Below are positions 1 through 5,172 of a stretch of 11,485 bases of DNA, piece by piece. Source of the stretch: S010-17 sp036478895 (GTDB taxonomy: Bacteria; Bacteroidota; Bacteroidia; Flavobacteriales; Flavobacteriaceae). The translations under genes were made by a program, and so were the position numbers. Each line of letters opens with the position of its first letter. The first letter of the stretch is position 1. The notes under the pieces were generated by a model. That model made no database searches. It saw only the letters and a list, made by a program, of their open reading frames with translations, and was not told the origin of the DNA. Where the stretch lies: assembly GCA_036478895.1 (NCBI GenBank), contig JAZGEV010000005.1, forward strand, positions 1 through 11,485. Reading direction: 5' to 3'.

Positions 1-526
1 GAAAAGCAGTTTCTTTACCTTGTAAGGTGATTGCAGTATCAGCTGCTAATGGCGCAGTATCAAACCCAGAAACGAAAATAGCTTTTGGCGTATCGGTAGG
101 ATTTGCCAAGGTATCGTAAGGTCTTTGGTTGATGTATGCCCAACAACCACTTGCTAACAAGTGTTGTTTTATTTGAACACCTGTTAAGTTACTTACGGTT
201 TTTTTACCGAAGTCTTTATAAGTATCCGTTGCATCAGCTTTGATAGTTAATGCTAAAATTTTACGTTTTGCTCCACGAATAATATCGGTCAACTCACCAC
301 TAACTGGCGAAGTGAATTTCATTTCTTCGTTAGATTTTGAATGGAACAACACATCACCTGCAAGTAGTTTTGCACCTACTTTTACAGCAAGTTTGGGTGT
401 TACTCCGTGAAAATCCGTTGGATAAATAGTAAAAATTTGTGAGCGAGAAGCTGTTTCAATGTCGTTTGAAGCAGTTCCTTTTAGCTTAATGGTTAAGCCT
501 TTTTTGATTTTTATGTCTGTAGACAT
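1..526 (-). CDS. nqrA: Na+-translocating NADH:quinone reductase subunit A (partial, N-terminal 175 residues)
   Basis: The reading frame opens at the ATG at 526-524 (reverse strand) and stays open to the left edge, so the C-terminal part is missing. The translation starts MSTDIKIKKGLTIKLKG and contains PTDFHGVTPKL, FTSPVSGEL, RGAKRK, NQRPYDTLANP and PKAIFVSGFD, the characteristic N-terminal blocks of NqrA. NqrA is the peripheral subunit of the six-subunit Na+-NQR complex, which oxidises NADH, reduces quinone and pumps Na+ across the inner membrane. NqrA has been linked to quinone binding. In Bacteroidota it is usually the first gene of an nqrABCDEF operon; transcription here leads out of the window, so the other subunits cannot be checked. 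A TAnnTTTG promoter match lies 33 nt upstream. The gene is divergent from the Plug gene. Identification is confident; only the missing part is unknown. Confidence 0.95.
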   Translation of the reverse strand, partial: MSTDIKIKKGLTIKLKGTASNDIETASRSQIFTIYPTDFHGVTPKLAVKVGAKLLAGDVLFHSKSNEEMKFTSPVSGELTDIIRGAKRKILALTIKADATDTYKDFGKKTVSNLTGVQIKQHLLASGCWAYINQRPYDTLANPTDTPKAIFVSGFDTAPLAADTAITLQGKETAF

Positions 527-558
527 GCGCGTTTTGAGTTAGGTTCTTAAAAACGTTG

Positions 559-566
559 CAAAATTA
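559..566 (-). promoter_or_regulatory. Candidate -7 promoter element for nqrA
   Basis: On the minus strand this reads TAATTTTG, a full match to the Bacteroidota -7 consensus TAnnTTTG, 33 nt upstream of the nqrA ATG. That leaves room for a short leader. No clear -33 TTG/TTTG is visible at the usual distance, so the call rests on one box and its position. Confidence 0.5.
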
Positions 567-584
567 ATCATTTTTATAAAAGTA

Positions 585-600
585 TGTAATGATTATTACA
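585..600. promoter_or_regulatory. 16-bp palindrome upstream of nqrA, possible operator
   Basis: TGTAATGATTATTACA has perfect 6-bp outer arms (TGTAAT/ATTACA) around GATT. It lies 19 bp upstream of the TAATTTTG box, where the -33 region of the nqrA promoter would be. An alternative pairing, TAATCATT (565-572) with AATGATTA (588-595), spans the promoter. The symmetry and placement suit a dimeric regulator. The region is AT-rich, however, so chance symmetry is possible and no specific regulator is proposed. Confidence 0.25.
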
Positions 601-738
601 TTTATTTTCATTCTAAATAAGCATGATTTTTTAAAGCAATTTTTTAGGGATTTGAATTAAGCTTTAATTATTTAGTCTAAAAATATTTTCCGTATCATTG
701 CGGTATAGTAATTGTAATAAAGAAATCAAACAATCCAA

Positions 739-1983
739 ATGATGTATAAAAAACTTGCTATTTTAATGATGTTTATTGTAAGTGTTTCTTCATTTTCTCA
801 AGAAGATTTAGAAGTTATTGAACCATCTTATATAAAGTCCGTTATTTTAAAAGCGCATAGAGTCAATGCTTTTGTCCCAATTATAAAATTAGGCGAAATG
901 ATTGATTTTTCTTTCGATGATCTTGAAGGTGACGATAAAGAATACACTTACAAAATTGATCATTGCGATTATTATTGGATTAAATCGGATATTAATTCTA
1001 CGGTTTATAGTAATGGTTTTTCGGAAGATCGCATAAGAACGTCAGAAAATTCATTTAATACCTATCAAGATTATACGCATTACGAATTAAGCATACCAAA
1101 CCAGAGTATGCAAATTAAAATTAGTGGAAATTATATTATATCGATTATGGATGAAGATGAAGACGTTATTTTTACTAGACGATTTATCATTTATCAACCT
1201 AAAGTTGAAGTTGGTGTTAGTGTACATAAAGCACGAAAAGTAGAAGATATTTCTACCATGCAAAATGTAGAATTTGTGATTAATCATCCCAATTTAAGAA
1301 TAAATAATCCAAATAAAGAAATACAAGTTGCAGTGTATCAAAATAACGATTGGAATACCGTAATAAACGATATACAACCTCAGTTTTATAGAGGCACACA
1401 ACTCATTTATAAATATGCAGATGCTACAACATTTTTTGGAAATAATGAGTATTTATATTTTGATAGTAAAGATATGAGGTCTTCAACAAACAATATTCGT
1501 AGAGTGGAATTGAAGGACTTATATGAAACGCGTTTATATGTAGATGAAGCTAGATTAAATAAACCATATACTTTTAATCCAGATGTTAATGGTAATTTTT
1601 TTGTGCGTAGCATTAATGCAGATAATACCAATTACGAAAGTGAATATACCAAAGTGCACTTTTTTTATGAAAAAAATGTGGATACTTATGAAGATTTATA
1701 CGTTTATGGTGCTTTTAATAATTGGAAATTATCCGATGAAAATAAAATGACCTACAACGAATCAACCCATCTTTATGAAACCGATATTTTATTAAAACAA
1801 GGGTTTTATAATTATACGTATGTTTCGGTTAACGAAAATTATGAAATTGACACGGCTTTTGAAGGCTCACATTACCAAACCGAAAACCAATACAATGTTT
1901 TTGTGTATTACAAAAAATTTGGTAATAAATATACCGAAGTTATTGGTTATGGCGCAGGAAGTTCGGTTAATTTACAGAATTAG
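739..1983 (+). CDS. Type IX secretion system Plug protein (former DUF5103), secreted
   Basis: This 414-residue protein has a Sec signal peptide: basic MMYKK, a hydrophobic stretch at about 6-19, and likely cleavage between S20 and Q21. The mature part is beta-rich and matches the former DUF5103 family, with blocks such as YTYKIDHCDYYW, SENSFNTYQDYTHYELSIPN, the RRFIIYQP strand and, near 305-340, FFYEKNVDTYEDLYVYGAFNNWKLS. Members of about this length were renamed after the flavobacterial homologue was seen closing the periplasmic mouth of the SprA translocon of the type IX secretion system. The expected role is therefore a periplasmic plug that gates SprA when it carries no substrate (established for the homologue, inferred here). 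ATG codons at 739 and 742 are adjacent; the first is used here. No full TAnnTTTG box is seen upstream; the nearest is TATCATTG at 693-700. The gene is divergent from nqrA and convergent with hflX. Confidence 0.88.
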   Translation: MMYKKLAILMMFIVSVSSFSQEDLEVIEPSYIKSVILKAHRVNAFVPIIKLGEMIDFSFDDLEGDDKEYTYKIDHCDYYWIKSDINSTVYSNGFSEDRIRTSENSFNTYQDYTHYELSIPNQSMQIKISGNYIISIMDEDEDVIFTRRFIIYQPKVEVGVSVHKARKVEDISTMQNVEFVINHPNLRINNPNKEIQVAVYQNNDWNTVINDIQPQFYRGTQLIYKYADATTFFGNNEYLYFDSKDMRSSTNNIRRVELKDLYETRLYVDEARLNKPYTFNPDVNGNFFVRSINADNTNYESEYTKVHFFYEKNVDTYEDLYVYGAFNNWKLSDENKMTYNESTHLYETDILLKQGFYNYTYVSVNENYEIDTAFEGSHYQTENQYNVFVYYKKFGNKYTEVIGYGAGSSVNLQN

Positions 1984-2007
1984 CTAATTTAAGTTTCAGA
2001 GTAACAA

Positions 2008-2170
2008 AACACTACTAGTGTCAATCAGGGCAAACTCACACTTTTATTTTATTGTCATTACTGCTTTCGCAGTAATGACATTTGATTTTTATTGCACGTT
2101 CTTCTATAAAAAACGATTTTCTTAAAAGAAAGGATTCTATTATTAAAGCCTGAGTTTACCTTGTAGTGTT
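2008..2170. repeat. Intergenic element bounded by nested inverted repeats
   Basis: The gap between the convergent Plug and hflX genes is framed by two nested inverted pairs. AACACTAC (2008-2015) is perfectly inverted at 2163-2170. CAGGGCAAACTCA (2026-2038) is inverted at 2151-2163 with 11 of 13 matches. The left side carries about 11 extra bases between the two blocks, which complete a local palindrome ACACTA-C-TAGTGT (2009-2021). The TGTCATT hairpin at 2053-2080 lies inside. The whole resembles a small non-coding, MITE-like unit of about 163 bp or a folded bidirectional 3' region. There is no ORF in it. Mobility cannot be shown from one copy. Confidence 0.4.
2053..2080 (+). terminator. Perfect 12-bp hairpin with T-rich tail; TGTCATT-type repeat acting as likely terminator
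   Basis: The arms TGTCATTACTGC (2053-2064) and GCAGTAATGACA (2069-2080) pair perfectly around a TTTC loop. On the plus strand the hairpin is followed by TTTGATTTTTATT, giving a plausible Rho-independent terminator about 70 nt after the Plug stop codon. On the minus strand the following bases are A-rich, so it is a poorer terminator for hflX. The head TGTCATT is shared with the repeats in and next to leuS, suggesting a dispersed repeat that now ends a transcript. Confidence 0.5.
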
Positions 2171-2211
2171 AATTTTCATAAGGATAATAAGGCTAGTAGG
2201 TTTTTAGTTTT

Positions 2212-3423
2212 CTAATTCCCATGCTCATCATATTCAGTATATAAATAATCGTGATACGGGAAACGTGTTTTATGAATTGTTTTTACGGCTTGATACGTTT
2301 TTTCTTTAAAATCTTCTAAGTTTTCTTTATTTAAAGCGGATATAAAAATAGCCTGATTATCGGTTTTGTTCATCCATGTTTTTTCCCATTCTTCTAAGGT
2401 GTAATGTGCTTCGGTTTTTTCAGTAACTAAATCATCTTCATCGATGGTTTCGTGTGAATAGGAATCAATTTTATTAAAAACCATTAATGTAGGTTTGTCA
2501 TTACATTTAATTTCAGTTAAAATTTTATTTACTGATGTAATATGATCTTCAAAATTTGGATGTGCAATATCAACAACGTGTAATAACAAATCTGCTTCAC
2601 GAACTTCATCTAATGTTGATTTAAACGATTCTACCAATTGTGTAGGTAATTTTCTTATAAAACCAACCGTATCGGTTAACAAAAAAGGAATGTTTTTTAT
2701 CACCACTTTACGGACTGTTGTATCTAAGGTTGCGAATAATTTATTCTCTGCAAAAACATCAGATTTACTGATGACATTCATCAAGGTAGATTTCCCCACA
2801 TTGGTATAACCAACCAATGCAACACGAACCATTTTACCACGATTTTTACGTTGCACAGCCATTTGCTTGTCAATGGTTTTTAATTTTCTACCTAATAAGG
2901 TAATTCTATCTCGGATAATTCGTCTATCAGTTTCAATTTCTGTTTCTCCAGGACCACGCATTCCAATTCCCCCTTTTTGTTTATCTAAATGCGTCCATAA
3001 ACGCGTTAAACGAGGTAATAAATATTGACATTGCGCTAATTCTACTTGTGTTTTTGCATAGGATGTTTGTGCACGTTGTGCAAAAATATCCAATATTAAA
3101 TTTGTTCTGTCTAGTACTTTATTATCAATTATTTTTTCAATATTTCGTCCTTGCGATGGGCTTAATTCATCATCAAAAATAACAGTATCTATATGATGCT
3201 CTGCCATAAAAGTAGCAATTTCATCTAGTTTTCCAGAACCAATATAGGTTTTGGTATCTGGTTTGGTCATTTTTTGTAAAAAACGCTTTATCGTTTTTCC
3301 TCCAGCAGTTAGTGCTAAAAATTCCAATTCGTCTAAATATTCATTGGCTTTTTCTATGTTTTGTTCTTGTGTAATTACACCAACCAAAACAACCTTTTCT
3401 ATGGATTTTTTCTTTTCTAACAT
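2212..3423 (-). CDS. hflX: Ribosome-associated GTPase HflX
   Basis: This 403-residue protein has the full HflX layout. The N-terminal HflX domain covers about 10-195, with GSGKLDEI (62-69), FDDELSPSQ (83-91) and the family signature GGIGMRGPGETEIETDRR (151-168). A TRAFAC-class G domain follows: P-loop GYTNVGKS (205-212), switch I TLDTT (232-236), G3 DTVGF (251-255), G4 NKID (317-320) and G5-like SAL (362-364). HflX binds the 50S subunit and, in characterised bacteria, splits stalled or heat-damaged 70S ribosomes using GTP. It is cytosolic. The start at ATG 3423 leaves a short N-terminus before VVLVGV. It lies 16 bp after the histidine kinase stop codon and is probably co-transcribed with it, though a promoter-like box in that gap may also serve it. 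All nucleotide-binding motifs are intact. Confidence 0.95.
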   Translation of the reverse strand: MLEKKKSIEKVVLVGVITQEQNIEKANEYLDELEFLALTAGGKTIKRFLQKMTKPDTKTYIGSGKLDEIATFMAEHHIDTVIFDDELSPSQGRNIEKIIDNKVLDRTNLILDIFAQRAQTSYAKTQVELAQCQYLLPRLTRLWTHLDKQKGGIGMRGPGETEIETDRRIIRDRITLLGRKLKTIDKQMAVQRKNRGKMVRVALVGYTNVGKSTLMNVISKSDVFAENKLFATLDTTVRKVVIKNIPFLLTDTVGFIRKLPTQLVESFKSTLDEVREADLLLHVVDIAHPNFEDHITSVNKILTEIKCNDKPTLMVFNKIDSYSHETIDEDDLVTEKTEAHYTLEEWEKTWMNKTDNQAIFISALNKENLEDFKEKTYQAVKTIHKTRFPYHDYLYTEYDEHGN

Positions 3424-3427
3424 AATA

Positions 3428-3435
3428 CAAAGATA
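3428..3435 (-). promoter_or_regulatory. Candidate -7 promoter element just before hflX
   Basis: On the minus strand the box reads TATCTTTG, a full TAnnTTTG match, in the 16-bp gap between the kinase stop and the hflX ATG. A TTG lies 16 nt upstream inside the kinase 3' end, near the usual -33 spacing. Only 4 nt separate the box from the ATG, so initiation from it would give a leaderless or nearly leaderless hflX mRNA. It could equally be a chance match in a read-through operon. Confidence 0.3.
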
Positions 3436-3439
3436 GTTA

Positions 3440-4891
3440 TTATTTTAATGGCAATGTGACAATAAATTTAGTTCCTTTTTCAATTTGAGAAGTAAATGTA
3501 ATTGTGCCTTTATAAGCATTAATAATATTTTTCACCATGGCTAAACCAAGACCCATTCCACTAGATTTAGTGGTAAATTTAGGTTCAAAAATTTGATTTT
3601 TATGAGCATCTTCAATGCCTTTTCCGTTATCAATTATTGTAATAATAACATTATTATTTAGATCTTCAACTTTTACAATAATTGTTGGATTGTCAGTTTC
3701 GGATAAAGCTTGTGTTGCGTTTTTAACCAAATTAGTAACAATCCGTGTTAATTGTACTTTATCTAATTGCGCAGTAATTTCTTCTTTATCTGTTTGGTAT
3801 TCAATATAATCTTCACTAAAAATCTCTAGAGCATTTTTTACAACGCTAATAACGTTTAAGGTTTCTTTGTTTTGCTTTGGCATTTTAGCAAAATTTGAAA
3901 ACGCAGATGCAATGGAAGTTAAAGTATCTATTTGTAAAATTAATGAATCGCTAAATTCTTTTAATTTTTCTTTATTATCGGGATCATTGGAATTGAATTT
4001 TCGTTCAAAATTTTGAATCGTTAAACGCATTGGTGTTAACGGATTTTTAATTTCATGCGCTACTTGTTTTGCCATTTCTCGCCAAGCTTCTTCACGTTCA
4101 CTTTTAGCCAATTTTACAGCACTTTCTTCCAGTTCATCTACTTTTTGATTGTATGCTGCAAGTAAAGTTGCTATTTCCTTACTGGCATTTTTCACGGTCA
4201 CTTTTTCGTTTCGACTTCCAATTTCTATATTACTTATTTTCTCACTCACTTCTTTAATCGATTTTGTAATATAGCTCGAAAGAAAATATGCAATGGTAAT
4301 TGCAACTAAAAAAATGAATAAATACGCTAAAATTAATCGAGTTAAAAAGGCTTTTAATTCAGCTTCTTGTTCCGAATTGTCTTGTAAATAAGGCAAACCT
4401 AAAATACCAATTGGTTTAAACTTTTCATCCAATATAAACGTATATGAAAACTGAATTTCTTTATCTTTAAGGTTTTTATTATCTAAATATCGTTTTGTTT
4501 CACTGGCTTTAATTTTAGAAATTAATGCTGTTGATAAATTATAATTTGTTTTATCTCCCGAAAAACTTGGCGCAGAACTAATAAGCAGCTCTCCTTTTAA
4601 ATCATATATAAAAACATCTAATTTATTATTATTGGATATGTTATGAATTTGATCGTTAAAAATATTTTTTAATTCGGCAGTTTCTACCACATAAGTATAT
4701 CTATTTAACTCATTTTCTATGGTTGCTCTTATGTTATTTTCCTTTCGAATTAAGCGCTTGTTATGATAGTCTTTTCGTTCTTGATTATTTTGATAAATAG
4801 TTAGTACCGCAGTAATTAAAGAGGCAATAAATACCAATAATAACATCGATAAAAAAATACGAATCCGTAAAGAAAGGTTGCTAAAGTTCAT
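3440..4891 (-). CDS. Membrane sensor histidine kinase (NtrY-like, HAMP domain)
   Basis: This 483-residue protein has one hydrophobic helix at about 12-33, an extracytoplasmic sensor region at about 34-183, a second helix at about 184-206, a HAMP linker at about 207-260 and a transmitter module. The H-box is QVAHEIKNPLTPMRL with the predicted phosphorylated His at 279. The ATPase domain shows the N-box LVKNATQAL (388-396), G1 DNGKGI (421-426), the F-box region FEPKFTTK (435-442) and G2 GMGLGLAMVKNI (445-456). HEIKNPLTPM followed by an FSNFAKMPK block resembles NtrY-type kinases. The sensed signal cannot be read from the sequence; the sensor region has no recognisable ligand motif. No response regulator is encoded in the window, so its partner lies elsewhere. 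A TAnnTTTG box is found 16 nt upstream, and hflX follows 16 bp downstream on the same strand. All catalytic boxes look intact. Confidence 0.92.
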   Translation of the reverse strand: MNFSNLSLRIRIFLSMLLLVFIASLITAVLTIYQNNQERKDYHNKRLIRKENNIRATIENELNRYTYVVETAELKNIFNDQIHNISNNNKLDVFIYDLKGELLISSAPSFSGDKTNYNLSTALISKIKASETKRYLDNKNLKDKEIQFSYTFILDEKFKPIGILGLPYLQDNSEQEAELKAFLTRLILAYLFIFLVAITIAYFLSSYITKSIKEVSEKISNIEIGSRNEKVTVKNASKEIATLLAAYNQKVDELEESAVKLAKSEREEAWREMAKQVAHEIKNPLTPMRLTIQNFERKFNSNDPDNKEKLKEFSDSLILQIDTLTSIASAFSNFAKMPKQNKETLNVISVVKNALEIFSEDYIEYQTDKEEITAQLDKVQLTRIVTNLVKNATQALSETDNPTIIVKVEDLNNNVIITIIDNGKGIEDAHKNQIFEPKFTTKSSGMGLGLAMVKNIINAYKGTITFTSQIEKGTKFIVTLPLK

Positions 4892-4907
4892 AGGTTACTC
4901 TGTGTAG

Positions 4908-4915
4908 CAAATATA
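4908..4915 (-). promoter_or_regulatory. Candidate -7 promoter element for the histidine kinase-hflX unit
   Basis: The minus strand reads TATATTTG, a full TAnnTTTG match, 16 nt upstream of the kinase ATG at 4891. A TTG lies about 15 nt further upstream, slightly closer than the usual -33 spacing. The position is good for a short leader in front of a likely two-gene transcript. Confidence 0.5.
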
Positions 4916-4999
4916 CTGTTTTTAAATTAACAATTCTTTGATATATTCATACTAAGACTTTAAGTTATCGTATGAATTATATTAAGTTAGGGCTTTTAA

Positions 5000-5032
5000 A
5001 GTCTGGGCTTCACTAGGAGTGAAACCCGGACT
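5000..5032. repeat. 15-bp imperfect inverted repeat (hairpin) between leuS and the kinase
   Basis: AGTCTGGGCTTCACT (5000-5014) and AGTGAAACCCGGACT (5018-5032) pair at 13 of 15 positions around an AGG loop. It is much more GC-rich than the surrounding gap. On the minus strand the hairpin is followed by only TT before AAAAG, so it is a weak intrinsic terminator at best. It may be a back-up terminator for leuS or a dispersed palindromic repeat. It does not share the TGTCATT head of the other repeats here. The rest of the gap from 5033 to 5090 is AT-rich with nothing recognisable. Confidence 0.45.
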
Positions 5033-5110
5033 GTTGTAACGGTTTAAAATAAGTATTATTTACACATTTAATATTTCCTATAGAATTAGTTATCACGCTA
5101 AAGAACGTGA

Positions 5111-5172
5111 TTGGATAAAGCTACCATTTTTAAGAATCGACTAAGCGATTCTTAAAAATGTTGTTTATCCAA
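5111..5172 (-). terminator. Two-part stem-loop enclosing the leuS stop codon, likely transcript end
   Basis: An inner perfect 15-bp stem pairs 5125-5139 with 5146-5160 around a 6-nt loop. Outside it, TTGGATAAA (5111-5119) pairs perfectly with TTTATCCAA (5164-5172), giving 24 base pairs with an internal bulge. The outer arm includes the final Gly codon and TAA stop of leuS, so the last codons are repeated in inverted form just downstream. A further arm pair, ATCACG (5092-5097) with CGTGAT (5106-5111), abuts it. No clear U-tract follows, so it may stabilise the 3' end rather than act as a classical intrinsic terminator. Confidence 0.5.

Noticed and set aside
1087..1287. Minus-strand open frame inside the Plug gene
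   Set aside because: It is fully covered by a well-supported gene on the other strand and shows no recognisable protein features.
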